Positions 35,399 to 44,143 of a DNA stretch of 64,000 nt are shown piece by piece. Each line of letters starts with the position of its first letter. Position 1 is the stretch's first letter. The position numbers were made by a program, and so were the translations under genes. The notes below the pieces were generated by a model. It searched no databases. It had not been told where the DNA came from and saw nothing but the letters and a program-made list of their open reading frames with translations. The stretch is from Hymenobacter jejuensis. GTDB taxonomy: Bacteria; Bacteroidota; Bacteroidia; Cytophagales; Hymenobacteraceae. The stretch spans positions 3,162,001 to 3,226,000 of the forward strand of contig NZ_CP040896.1 in the NCBI RefSeq assembly GCF_006337165.1. The letters run 5' to 3'.

Positions 35399-38300
35399 TT
35401 AGAACCCTAGCGTAACACCACCAGTGATAGTGCGGGCTTGTGGGTAAGTGAAGAAATCGGTGCCCAGCGAAGTGTTGGTGCCGCTGAAGGTGTTCACTTC
35501 AGGGTCGAGGCCCGAGTAGTTGGTAAACGTCACCAAGTTTTGTGCCTGAGCGTAGATGCGCACGGTGCGTACGTGTGCCCGGCTTGCCAGCACAGCAGGT
35601 AACGTGTAACCTAACGTTACGCTTTTGAAACGTGCATACGAACCATCTTCCAAGAACCGGTCGGAGTTACGGGCGTTGGTATTGGGGTCGCCGTATACGG
35701 CACGCGGGATTTTGGTGTCCGTGTTGGTAGGAGTCCAACGATTCAGAACAACAGCATCCTGCCCGTAGGTCGTGCTCATGCCCTGGGTGTTACTAGCAGC
35801 TGAGTTATAAATCTTGTTGCCAACGCTAAACTGCAGCAGGGCGCTGAAGTCGAAGTTCATGAAGCGGAAGGTGTTAGTAAAGCCTCCGATGTACTTAGGC
35901 TGGGCGTTGCCGATAACTTCCTGGTCATCAGCCGTAATGCGGCCGTCTCCATTCAGATCCTTAAACATGATGTCACCGGGGCGTGTAGCCGTCGATTGGT
36001 AAGTGGCTGTGGTTGAACCACTTTTGACTTTAGCATTGGCGTCCAAAGCCGTAATTTCTTCCTGCGTCTGGAAGATGTGGTCTACGCGGTAGCCATAGAA
36101 AGCACCGAGTGGCTGTCCCACGAGCAGGCGGCTGGCAAAACCAGCCGCCGATCCCGTTGGGCTGGGGTCAGACAGCTTCGTTACTTTGTTACGGTTGAAG
36201 CTCAGGTTGAAGTTGCTTTCCCAGTTGAAGCCGGTTCCTTCATTGCGGAAGTTAATGGTCGTCAGGGCAAATTCGAGGCCTTTGTTTTCCATGTTGCCGA
36301 TGTTGGCGCTGTAGCTTAGGAAGCCAGTGTCAGCACCAAGGCGCTGGGCCAGCAGCAGGTCATCCGTTTTGCGCTTGTAAATGTCGGCCGAAACGTAGAA
36401 GCGGTTCTGCAAGAAGCCGAAGTCCACACCCACGTTGGTCTGGCGCGTGCGTTCCCATTTCAGGTTAGGGTTAGCCAACTGGCTCAGGGCGAGGCCGCCT
36501 TGGTCTAGGTAGTTGTAGCCGGGGCTGATCAAGCCGCGCGAGCCAAAGTTGGCAGTCGGCTGGTTACCGGTTTCGCCGTAGCTACCGCGTAGCTTCAGTT
36601 CGCTCATCACATTCTGATCCTTGAAGAATTTCTCCTCAAGCACGCGCCAGCCAGCCGAAACAGCCGGGAAGTAACCTACTTGGTTGTCGGCACCGAAGCG
36701 CGAAGACTGGTCACGACGAACCGAAGCGCCGAGCAAGTAGCGGCCTTTGTAAGAGTAATCTACTTTGGCCAGCAAGCCAAACAGCGCGTTGCCGGTTGAG
36801 CTAGAAGTAGCAGCCGTTTTGGTAGCACCAGCCGAGAGTTCGCGGATAGCGTTGCTGGGGAAGCCGGTAGTTTGAGCATACGTGTCGCTATAGGCATCAC
36901 GCTGATACTCACCTACAAACAGGGCGCTCAAGCTGTGAGCTTCAGCGAATGTCTTGTTGTAAGAGAATGCGCTGATGTGGTTGTAGTTCAGATCCTGCAC
37001 AGTGGCAGCAGTCGCTTCACCACGTACAGCGGCGCCCGCATTCGTCAGGGTCGAGTAGAAGCGGTTGTCACGGCCATACGTGTAATCGATGCCAAACGTA
37101 GCCCGGTATTTCAGGTTCTTGATCAGCTCGAACTCCGTGTATTGACTGCCAATCAGACGGTTGTTAGTGCTCTTGATGTAAGGCTCTTTGGCCGCAGCCA
37201 CTGGGTTTTCCAGCGAACCGTTCTTGTAGTAAGTGCCATCAGCGTTATAGATGGGCAGGTCAGTAGCATACAGCCGCGAGGTCGTCAGAACGCCGTAGAT
37301 GCTGTTGTCGTTGTTGATGCGGTTGTTATTGCTCTGGGTTAAGCCAATGGATGCTCCCATGCGTACCTTTTCCGACAGCTTGTTGTCCAATGTCAGGCGG
37401 GCACTGCCACGCGTAAAGCCCGACCCAACGATGGTGCCTTGCTGGTCGAAGTAGTTCAGGGCTAGGCGGTAGCGGCTGGCATCTGAACCACCCGAGAAAG
37501 TAAGCCCGTAATTGCTGATTGGGGCCGTGCGCAAAACCTTGTCGCTCCAGTCGGTATTGGTAGCCGTGGTGGGGTCTTGGAACTGAGTCAGCGGACGAAT
37601 TGGGTTGCCGGCAGGGGTAACGTAAGGCACAACACCGTTTACGGGAGCACCCACATCGCCAGGACCGTAGATGTAAGCAGCCAAGTCAGCCTTGCTGCGG
37701 AATACATAGCCAAAAGCGGGATAGTTGCCGTTGGTGTTAGCAGGGTAACGGTTAGCTGCAGCGTCCAGGAACAGCTCGGTTTGCTGCTGGCCGTTCAATA
37801 TATCTGGGCGCTTCCATACCGTTTGCGACCCGGTATAGTAGTCCAAGTCGATGCGGGGCTTGCCTGATTTACCGCGTTTGGTAGTGATCAGTACTACGCC
37901 ATTTGAAGCACGCGAACCGTAAATAGCTGCCGAAGCCGCATCTTTCAGTACTTCGATCGACTCAATGTCGTTAGGGTTAACGTCGTTCAGCCCGTTCGTG
38001 CCTTGGTTACCAGCGCTTAGCTGCGACGTGTTGCCTGTAGTAATCGGCAGACCGTCAACTACATACAGTGGCTCGTTGCTGGCTCCGATGGAAGCCGCGC
38101 CACGTACCCGAACCGTGATGCCCGAACCGGGAGTTCCCGAGTTCTGGATAACCTGTACGCCGGCTGCACGGCCCTGCAAGGCCTGGTCAACCCCGATAAT
38201 GGGCTGGTCTTTGTAGGAGGCTGAGTTCACCGAGGCTACGGCTCCGGTTACTTCCCGACGCTCAAGCTGCTGACCGTAACCGGTTACAACAACTTCGCTA

Positions 38301-38608
38301 AGCTGTTTGGTATCAACTGCTAGCGTTATGTCAATACGGTTATCCGTGCCGATCTCGCGCTCGGTATTGAGGTACCCTACCGAAGTGATTTGCAGCGTGC
38401 CGCCCGAAGATGGAACGGACAGGGCAAAAGTGCCATCAGCATTGGTTGAAACCCCAGTGGTCGTGCCTTTTAATAAAACTGTAGCACCCGGCAGGCCCTC
38501 ACCAGAAGTGCGATCAGTTACGCGCCCGGAGATATTCCGGGTTTGTGCCACTACCTGTTGTAGTAGCGTAATCATGAGCAAGAAACCCATGAGTAAGGAT
38601 TTTTTCAT
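35399..38608 (-). CDS. SusC/RagA family TonB-linked outer-membrane transporter
   Basis: 1069 residues. Signal peptide ending VVAQ, a carboxypeptidase-D-like domain (GRVTDRTSGEGLPGATVLLKG, about 27-95), the TonB-dependent plug (LQGRAAGVQVIQNSG, VRVRGAASIG, LYVVDGLPI, IEVLKDAASAAIYGSRASNGVVLITTKRG) and a large beta barrel ending in an aromatic C-terminus (TLGF). It imports a large ligand delivered by SusD. First gene of a two-gene operon, with no sigma/anti-sigma or regulator beside it. Confidence 0.96.
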   Translation of the reverse strand: MKKSLLMGFLLMITLLQQVVAQTRNISGRVTDRTSGEGLPGATVLLKGTTTGVSTNADGTFALSVPSSGGTLQITSVGYLNTEREIGTDNRIDITLAVDTKQLSEVVVTGYGQQLERREVTGAVASVNSASYKDQPIIGVDQALQGRAAGVQVIQNSGTPGSGITVRVRGAASIGASNEPLYVVDGLPITTGNTSQLSAGNQGTNGLNDVNPNDIESIEVLKDAASAAIYGSRASNGVVLITTKRGKSGKPRIDLDYYTGSQTVWKRPDILNGQQQTELFLDAAANRYPANTNGNYPAFGYVFRSKADLAAYIYGPGDVGAPVNGVVPYVTPAGNPIRPLTQFQDPTTATNTDWSDKVLRTAPISNYGLTFSGGSDASRYRLALNYFDQQGTIVGSGFTRGSARLTLDNKLSEKVRMGASIGLTQSNNNRINNDNSIYGVLTTSRLYATDLPIYNADGTYYKNGSLENPVAAAKEPYIKSTNNRLIGSQYTEFELIKNLKYRATFGIDYTYGRDNRFYSTLTNAGAAVRGEATAATVQDLNYNHISAFSYNKTFAEAHSLSALFVGEYQRDAYSDTYAQTTGFPSNAIRELSAGATKTAATSSSTGNALFGLLAKVDYSYKGRYLLGASVRRDQSSRFGADNQVGYFPAVSAGWRVLEEKFFKDQNVMSELKLRGSYGETGNQPTANFGSRGLISPGYNYLDQGGLALSQLANPNLKWERTRQTNVGVDFGFLQNRFYVSADIYKRKTDDLLLAQRLGADTGFLSYSANIGNMENKGLEFALTTINFRNEGTGFNWESNFNLSFNRNKVTKLSDPSPTGSAAGFASRLLVGQPLGAFYGYRVDHIFQTQEEITALDANAKVKSGSTTATYQSTATRPGDIMFKDLNGDGRITADDQEVIGNAQPKYIGGFTNTFRFMNFDFSALLQFSVGNKIYNSAASNTQGMSTTYGQDAVVLNRWTPTNTDTKIPRAVYGDPNTNARNSDRFLEDGSYARFKSVTLGYTLPAVLASRAHVRTVRIYAQAQNLVTFTNYSGLDPEVNTFSGTNTSLGTDFFTYPQARTITGGVTLGF

Positions 38609-39119
38609 GCAGAAATAGGTTGGTAGAAAAACGAAAAAGAAGCTTGTGATGAATCCTAAAAATAGGTAGGAAATTTATAATGCAAGTTGTTTTTGAAAAA
38701 ATACTGGATAATTACTGTCAAAATAAAGGTTAACGGATATTATATTGTGTTTTTTGAATAAAGAATATGATAAAATTGCAGCAAATTTTTATCCATTTCA
38801 CTGTTGCGTCCAATTCGATTAGTATATAGGTATATCGGGTTTATAAGGTCGTGTGTATCAGATTACTGCCAATTTACACCGGTCTGCGAGCGTAGGAATT
38901 TAAAAGGTGTGACAGTAATATGTAGTGCCTAGTTATATAGCATAAAGGCTATGAGATGTTTATTGTTCTGATTTATAAGATTGATAAACAGATGGTTATT
39001 ATCAGCCAGCCTGCTTTCTTAGACAATAGTTTGGTGTGCGATAACTAGCTGTATGGGTTTCGCAAGCGCAAGTATTTCGGGAGCTGAGAGAAACGGCAAG
39101 TGCGAACGACGAAATAACA
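38609..39119. other. long AT-rich spacer upstream of susC
   Basis: About 510 bp (707 bp to the next gene) with no supported ORF. It is markedly AT-rich, as expected for the susC promoter region. I could not settle on a -7/-33 pair. The short ORFs that can be read here look random in composition. Confidence 0.4.
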
Positions 39120-39131
39120 TGACATATATCA
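39120..39131. promoter_or_regulatory. FNR-like dyad upstream of universal stress protein gene
   Basis: TGACATATATCA, extended to ATGACATATATCAT (39119-39132). A TGGTTTTG box (39154-39161, 5 of 6 defined positions of TAnnTTTG) lies 32 bp from the dyad centre on the + strand. The start codon at 39316 is 184 bp away, giving a long leader. The same 12-mer occurs inverted at 61734-61745. Confidence 0.55.
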
Positions 39132-39315
39132 TTGTTTTAGAGGATATTAGTTCTGGTTTTGGAGGCAGGTTCAGCGGTACTTGGCTTCCGAAATCCTGTC
39201 GAGCTGGCAGCTGCTGTTGCATCTAAAACTACAGCTGCGAAGACGCTGGCTGCGAAGCCACTGTCGGTGATTGGGATGCTTTGCGAATGGAATACCCAAT
39301 TCAGTAATACGTCTT

Positions 39316-40206
39316 ATGAAACCTTCCTTTTTGGTGATCAGCGATCTGCTGGATGTCACGCAGCGCGCGGCAGCCTGGGCCGCTCGGCTGGCCGCCCCGG
39401 CTGGTGCTCAGTTGGTGTTGCTGCATGTTGAAACCATGCCCGTTATCGATCCTACCTCGGGCATGATGGTTACGCCGGTCATGTACCTGTCGCCCACGCA
39501 AGAGATTAATGACGCCCTCACGGAGCTGGCGCAGCAACTGCCCGTAGAAACGACGGTGGAAGTGTGGGGCGGCGTTCTGTCGGCGGTGTTGCCGGAAATG
39601 ATTGCCCGATATCAACCCGAATTGCTGGTGCTGGGGCTGAACGAGGAGCACGATGTACTGGATCGGTTGCTGCTCAACCAAGCACTGCCCTCCTTGCGCG
39701 ACACGCGACTGCCACTTCTGTTGGTGCCCGCGGCTACATCCAATCCCACCTTGCCGCACCGGGTAGCCTTGGCCGTAGACGGCGAACCTTTCCACCTAAG
39801 CAAACAAGCAGAGGCGTTGAAGCCAATCCTGAGCGCTTGGGCGGCCGAGTACTCAGTGATACACGTAGCGCGGGCCAGCTCCGCACCCGAAAAAGAGATG
39901 CGGCAGGCGCTGGCGAGTGTACAGATGAGCGGCCTGTTGCCGGCGGTGCCAAACGAATGCGCCCACGAAGTGCGGCATGCGTCGCCGGCTACCGGGGTGC
40001 TGCGCGCCGTGGCCGAAATGCAGGCCGATTTGCTGGTGCTCATTGCGCGGCCGCGCAGTTTTCTAAGCGCCCTTTTTCATCACAGCGTCACGGCAGAAGT
40101 GGCACGCCGCAGCTCGGTGCCGATGCTTGTGCTGCCTGTACTGGAAGAGCACAGTCCAATTGCCAAAACGCAGCCCAACCCGTCTGTTGATCTAAAGGCT
40201 TATTAA
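39316..40206 (+). CDS. universal stress protein, tandem UspA domains
   Basis: 296 residues, two UspA-like halves: MKPSFLVISDLLDVTQRAAAWAARLA...LVLLHVE and, from about residue 150, RVALAVDGEPF...ADLLVLIARPRSFLSALFHHSVTAEV...VPMLVLPV. The ATP-binding signature GxxGx(9)G(S/T) is not present; its place is taken by RPRSFLSALFHHSVT, so it is probably of the non-nucleotide-binding class. It is cytoplasmic and linked to survival under stress in better-known bacteria. ATG at 39316. One of five such genes in this half of the window. Preceded by an FNR-like site. Confidence 0.88.
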   Translation: MKPSFLVISDLLDVTQRAAAWAARLAAPAGAQLVLLHVETMPVIDPTSGMMVTPVMYLSPTQEINDALTELAQQLPVETTVEVWGGVLSAVLPEMIARYQPELLVLGLNEEHDVLDRLLLNQALPSLRDTRLPLLLVPAATSNPTLPHRVALAVDGEPFHLSKQAEALKPILSAWAAEYSVIHVARASSAPEKEMRQALASVQMSGLLPAVPNECAHEVRHASPATGVLRAVAEMQADLLVLIARPRSFLSALFHHSVTAEVARRSSVPMLVLPVLEEHSPIAKTQPNPSVDLKAY

Positions 40207-40250
40207 GTAAGTAGTTGTATCGTGTGTAATCGATTGTAAATCAGTGATAT

Positions 40251-41012
40251 ATGCAAGAGTTTGAAAACCAAGTAGTTATTATTACCGGTGCCTCGTCAGG
40301 CATTGGCAAGGCAGCCGCAGTGGCTTTTGCCCAAGCCGGAGCGCACGTAGTAGTGGCCGATGTAGTAGAAGAGGCCGGGCAAGCTTTGGCACAACAACTT
40401 AGCGCCTCCGGGCCGCGCAGCCTCTTTGTAGCCTGCGATGTGGCCTCCCCAGCCAGCGTGCAGCACTTGGTGCAGCAGACGCTCAGCACGTTCGGCCGCC
40501 TCGATGTAGCCATCAACAATGCTGGGGTGGGCGGTGCCTCCGCGCTGAGCGCCGATTATCCGGACGAAGAATGGCAGCGCGTGATCGGCATCAACTTGAG
40601 CGGCGTCTGGTACTGCCAGAAATACGAGTTGCAAGCCATGGTCGCGGCGGGCCGGGGTGTCATTATTAATATGGCTTCCATCTTGGGCAAAGTGGGATTT
40701 GCGGGCGCTTCGGCTTATGTGGCGGCTAAACACGGCCTCATTGGCCTGACCGAAACGGCTGCGCTTGAATATGGTCCGCAGGGCATTCGCATTAATGCTG
40801 TGTGCCCTGGGTTCATCGAAACGCCCATGCTTACCAAAGCCGGCATCGAAGACAACCAGCAACTGCACGATCAGATTGCGGCCAAACATGCCTTGCAGCG
40901 CATGGGCAAGCCGGAGGAAATCACGGGCGCGCTGCTCTGGTTGGCTTCCGATCAGGCATCCTTCGTGACGGGCCAAGCCATTGTGGTGGACGGAGGGTAC
41001 TTGGCGCAGTAG
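40251..41012 (+). CDS. SDR family oxidoreductase (3-oxoacyl-ACP reductase/glucose dehydrogenase type)
   Basis: 253 residues, a classical SDR with all marks: TGASSGIG at residues 13-20, NNAG, INMASILGK with the catalytic Ser, YVAAKHG with Tyr and Lys, PGFIETPM and the C-terminal GQAIVVDGGYL. The Asp after strand 2 (VVADV) favours NAD. Substrate cannot be told; FabG-like and sugar/steroid dehydrogenases share this sequence pattern. It starts 44 bp after the stress-protein gene and could be read from its promoter. Confidence 0.88.
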   Translation: MQEFENQVVIITGASSGIGKAAAVAFAQAGAHVVVADVVEEAGQALAQQLSASGPRSLFVACDVASPASVQHLVQQTLSTFGRLDVAINNAGVGGASALSADYPDEEWQRVIGINLSGVWYCQKYELQAMVAAGRGVIINMASILGKVGFAGASAYVAAKHGLIGLTETAALEYGPQGIRINAVCPGFIETPMLTKAGIEDNQQLHDQIAAKHALQRMGKPEEITGALLWLASDQASFVTGQAIVVDGGYLAQ

Positions 41013-41066
41013 CAGATGTGGCGCGCAGCCTTATTATGGCTAACGCAGTGGACTTTATCCTGAATA

Positions 41067-41088
41067 GGTATTTGACGATATTTACAAC
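41067..41088. repeat. AT-rich intergenic repeat copy upstream of mlaE
   Basis: GTATTTGACGATATTTAC, a divergent copy that ends exactly at the GTG start codon of the next gene. Confidence 0.4.
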
Positions 41089-41847
41089 GTGTTGGATAAT
41101 AGCTTGTTGTATCAGACAGGCGCGATGACGCGCTTCGCCGGCCGCTTCTTCCGGGAGGGGTTCCGGCCGCGCTATGAGCTGGCCGAATTGCTGTATCAAT
41201 GCTACGTGATTGGCTACCAATCGCTGCCCTTGGTGGGAATTACGGGCTTTATTATGGGCATTGTGCTCACGTTGCAAAGCCGGCCGACCATGGCGCAATT
41301 CGGCGCTGAATCGTGGATTCCGACCATGGTTGGCCTGACCATCATCCGCGAAATGGGCCCCATCATCACCGCCCTGATTTTTGCTGGCAAAATCGGCTCC
41401 AGCATCGGGGCAGAGCTGGGCTCGATGCGTGTAACCGAGCAGATTGACGCCATGGAAGTATCGGGCACCAATCCGTTTAAGTACTTGGTAGTCACGCGTG
41501 TACTGGTTACCACACTTATGTTGCCCGTGCTCACGCTGCTGGCCGATGCCATCGCGCTGTACGCTTCTTACCTGGGGATTAACCTGAAGGGTGTGACGAC
41601 CATCGCGCTGTTTGTCAACAACATTTTGAGCCGGCTCACCTTCGGCGATGTGTTGCCGGCCGTGATCAAAACTTTCTTCTTCGGGTTTGCCGTCGGGATA
41701 ATCGGCTGCTACAAAGGGTATTACTCCGAGAAAGGAACCGAAGGTGTAGGCCAGGCTGCCAACTCGGCCGTGGTGGTGTCGTCGCTGGTGATCTTCATCC
41801 TCGACTTGCTGGCCGTGCAAGTGACGGGCATGCTGGGATTGAATTAA
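41089..41847 (+). CDS. mlaE: MlaE-type ABC transporter permease
   Basis: 252 residues with five to six hydrophobic segments and the MlaE signature: SLPLVGITGFIMGIVLTLQS, REMGPIITALIFAGKIGSSIGAELGSM, VTEQIDAMEVSGTNP and the C-terminal GCYKGYYSEKGTEGVGQAANSAVV. Permease of a phospholipid-trafficking MCE system of the inner membrane. The frame begins with GTG (41089); a TTG at 41092 and an ATG at 41125 are alternatives, the latter losing part of the usual N-terminal helix. First gene of mlaE-orf113-mlaF-mlaD. Confidence 0.92.
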   Translation: MLDNSLLYQTGAMTRFAGRFFREGFRPRYELAELLYQCYVIGYQSLPLVGITGFIMGIVLTLQSRPTMAQFGAESWIPTMVGLTIIREMGPIITALIFAGKIGSSIGAELGSMRVTEQIDAMEVSGTNPFKYLVVTRVLVTTLMLPVLTLLADAIALYASYLGINLKGVTTIALFVNNILSRLTFGDVLPAVIKTFFFGFAVGIIGCYKGYYSEKGTEGVGQAANSAVVVSSLVIFILDLLAVQVTGMLGLN

Positions 41848-41893
41848 GAGGGAGGCGCCGCAAGACGTGCAGACCGACCGAATTTGAAAATCT

Positions 41894-41921
41894 ATAAGTA
41901 CTTGTCTATCAAATAGTTGTA
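41894..41921. repeat. AT-rich intergenic repeat copy between mlaE and orf113
   Basis: Contains ACTTGTCTATCAAATAGTT. 41896-41921 matches 55447-55472, which lies inside a P-type ATPase gene, at 20 of 26 positions. Confidence 0.45.
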
Positions 41922-41928
41922 AGATGAT

Positions 41929-42270
41929 ATGGCAAAGCTGCTAACCTTGGGCGTTATAAAAGCGGTCCATACGCTGATCTGGTTGTTTTTCAACGCCGTC
42001 ATTTTCTATCTGCTCTACGCCGCCGTCAGCGGCCAAATCGGCGTGTGGGTGTGGCTCGGGTATGGCCTGATTGCGCTGGAAGGCTTGACGTTGCTGGCGT
42101 TCAACTTCTTTTGCCCCTTGACCCTCATGGCCCGGCGCTACTCCGATTCGGCCGCCGACAACTTTGATATTTATCTGCCTAACTGGCTGGCTAAGAATAC
42201 CAAACGAATTTATACATCGCTGGTTCTCATTAGTGCGCTACTCACGGTCTACCAGTTGCTGAAGCCCTAA
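41929..42270 (+). CDS. small multi-pass membrane protein within the mla operon
   Basis: 113 residues, about four hydrophobic segments (8-32, 38-60, 90-108 and a shorter one). The middle contains FNFFCPLTLMARRYSDSAADNFDIYLPNW. It resembles small DUF2784-like membrane proteins; that link is weak. It lies between the permease and the ATPase genes of an MCE transporter, 81 bp and 44 bp from them, which suggests a link to lipid transport, but a passenger is possible. Confidence 0.7.
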   Translation: MAKLLTLGVIKAVHTLIWLFFNAVIFYLLYAAVSGQIGVWVWLGYGLIALEGLTLLAFNFFCPLTLMARRYSDSAADNFDIYLPNWLAKNTKRIYTSLVLISALLTVYQLLKP

Positions 42271-42314
42271 AGCCCCACCTTACCCACATCGAATTTGCTA
42301 TACGCTCTACCGTT

Positions 42315-43094
42315 ATGCTACCCGAGCCCCTTACCCAACCGGCCCCGCCCAGTGCATCCGGTGCCCGCGAAGCGGTGCTGACGGTTGCGCACGTCAGCAA
42401 GTCGTTTGGCGAAAACCACGTGTTGCAGGATTTCTCGCTCACGCTGCACAAGAGCGAAAATGTGGTGGTGTTGGGCAAATCGGGTTCCGGCAAGTCGGTG
42501 CTGATCAAGTGCATCATTGGGTTGCTGCCGGTTGATGCCGGCACCATCACGGTGCTGGGGCAGGAAGTAGCGCTGCTCGACCACGCGGCGCTCGATCAGC
42601 TGCGCGCCAAAGTCGGCTTTCTGTTTCAGAGCAATGCCCTCTACGACTCGATGAGCGTGCGCGAAAACCTGCTTTTTCCGTTGCGCCGCCACTGGCTGGC
42701 GCATCGTCGGGGCGAAGAAAACGAGCTGGTGCACCAAGCGCTCGACGACGTTGGGCTGGCGCAAACGGCCAATATGATGCCCGCTGAGCTTTCGGGTGGC
42801 ATGCGCAAGCGCATTGCGCTGGCCCGCACGCTCATTCTGCGGCCCGAAATCATTCTCTACGACGAACCCACCACGGGACTCGATCCGGTAACGGCCCGCG
42901 AAATCGACGAGCTGATCCGGGAGGTGCAGCAGAAATACAACACTTCCGCCCTGATCATTTCGCACGACATGAATTGCGTGCGCCTCACAGCCGACCGCGT
43001 GGCCCTTCTTGAACAGGGCCGCTGCTACGCCGAAGGCACTTTTGCCGAGCTACAGCAGCGATCCGATCCGGTGGTACACAAGTTTTTCGAGTGA
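42315..43094 (+). CDS. mlaF: MlaF-type ABC transporter ATP-binding protein
   Basis: 259 residues. Walker A GKSGSGKSVLIK near residue 57, Q-loop FLFQSNALYDSMSVRENLLFP, signature LSGGMRKRIALARTL, Walker B IILYDEPTTGLDP and the switch His in ISHDMN. The SGGM variant and the VRENLLFPL segment are typical of MCE-system ATPases. It powers lipid movement with MlaE and MlaD. Its stop codon overlaps an in-frame GTG of the next gene (43091), but the ATG 45 bp later is the better start there. Confidence 0.95.
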   Translation: MLPEPLTQPAPPSASGAREAVLTVAHVSKSFGENHVLQDFSLTLHKSENVVVLGKSGSGKSVLIKCIIGLLPVDAGTITVLGQEVALLDHAALDQLRAKVGFLFQSNALYDSMSVRENLLFPLRRHWLAHRRGEENELVHQALDDVGLAQTANMMPAELSGGMRKRIALARTLILRPEIILYDEPTTGLDPVTAREIDELIREVQQKYNTSALIISHDMNCVRLTADRVALLEQGRCYAEGTFAELQQRSDPVVHKFFE

Positions 43095-43138
43095 GATACT
43101 TCGGCTTATCGCTTCTTACTTTTTTAGCCCCGCAGACC

Positions 43139-44119
43139 ATGCCTGAACGCAACGCCAGTAACCACATCCGCCTGGGCCTGTTCGTACTGGCTGGGCTGGG
43201 TTGTCTGATCGCCATTCTCTTTCTGCTCGGGCGCAAGCAGAACCTGTTTAGCTCGGCGCTGCAAGTGCAGGCCGACTTCCGAACCGTATCGGGTTTGCTT
43301 ACCGGCAACAACGTACGCTTGGGCGGCATCGACGTGGGCACCGTGCACCGCATCCGGATTCTGAACGACAGTACGGTGCGAGTAGTCATGAACCTAAACC
43401 GCGAGGTGCGGCCGTTTGTGAAGAAAAACGCCGTGGCTTCCATCGGTACCGATGGGCTGGTGGGCAACACCATCATCAACCTGAACGCAGTGGCTGCCCC
43501 CGCGCCGCCCGTAGCGCCCGGAGATGTGCTGCGCACGTCCACGCCGCCCACCATCGATGCCATGCTCAGCACGCTCAACCTATCGAATAGAAACCTAGTG
43601 GGCATCACGCAGGACCTACGCCAGATTACCGGCAAGCTCAACGGCAGCAAAGCCCTCTGGCAACTCCTCGACGACCAGCAACTGGCCACCAATGCCCGCC
43701 AAAGCCTGCGCCACCTAGAAGCTACTACGGCTCAGTTGCAGGCGGCCGCGCGCGATGTGCAACAGCTTACCTTGGGCGTGCGCCAGGGCCGCGGGCCGGT
43801 CGGCTACTTGCTCACCGACACAGCCTTTGCCGGCCAGCTTCGGCATACCACGCGGCAGCTAGCGGGCGCCTCCGATACGCTGGCCAGCACCTTAGCTGGC
43901 TTGCAGCACCAGGTGCAAACCCAAGCAGGGCTGCTCAATACATTACTCACCGATACGGTCTTCAGCCGGCAGCTACGCCAGAGCATGCGCCACGTCGAGC
44001 AGGGCACGGCCGGTTTCAGTCGCAGCATGGATGCTTTGCAACATAATTTCTTGCTGCGCGGCTACTTTCGTCGTCAGCAAAAACAACAAGCGCGCGCCGC
44101 CAAATCAGTGGGCAGGTAA
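43139..44119 (+). CDS. mlaD: MlaD/MCE domain substrate-binding protein
   Basis: 326 residues from the ATG at 43139. One N-terminal membrane anchor (HIRLGLFVLAGLGCLIAILFLLG) and one MCE domain (about 40-125: FRTVSGLLTGNNVRLGGIDVGTVHRI, GTDGLVGNTIINL). A long helical C-terminal tail with repeated Gln/Ala-rich, LLTDTAF/LLTDTVFSRQLR units follows. The tail could form a hexameric tube or needle across the periplasm, as in longer MCE proteins (inference). An earlier GTG at 43091 gives an N-terminus unlike the family. Last gene of the mla operon, convergent with an L,D-transpeptidase paralogue. Confidence 0.9.
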   Translation: MPERNASNHIRLGLFVLAGLGCLIAILFLLGRKQNLFSSALQVQADFRTVSGLLTGNNVRLGGIDVGTVHRIRILNDSTVRVVMNLNREVRPFVKKNAVASIGTDGLVGNTIINLNAVAAPAPPVAPGDVLRTSTPPTIDAMLSTLNLSNRNLVGITQDLRQITGKLNGSKALWQLLDDQQLATNARQSLRHLEATTAQLQAAARDVQQLTLGVRQGRGPVGYLLTDTAFAGQLRHTTRQLAGASDTLASTLAGLQHQVQTQAGLLNTLLTDTVFSRQLRQSMRHVEQGTAGFSRSMDALQHNFLLRGYFRRQQKQQARAAKSVGR

Positions 44120-44143
44120 GATAACTTGTTGCTAGATAATGTT

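Noticed and set aside
39019..39222. 66-codon minus-strand ORF in the susC/usp spacer
   Set aside because: It crosses the FNR-like site and has no family character.
41089..41124. ATG at 41125 as the mlaE start
   Set aside because: It would remove the N-terminal amphipathic part normally present in MlaE proteins, so the GTG at 41089 was kept, with some doubt.
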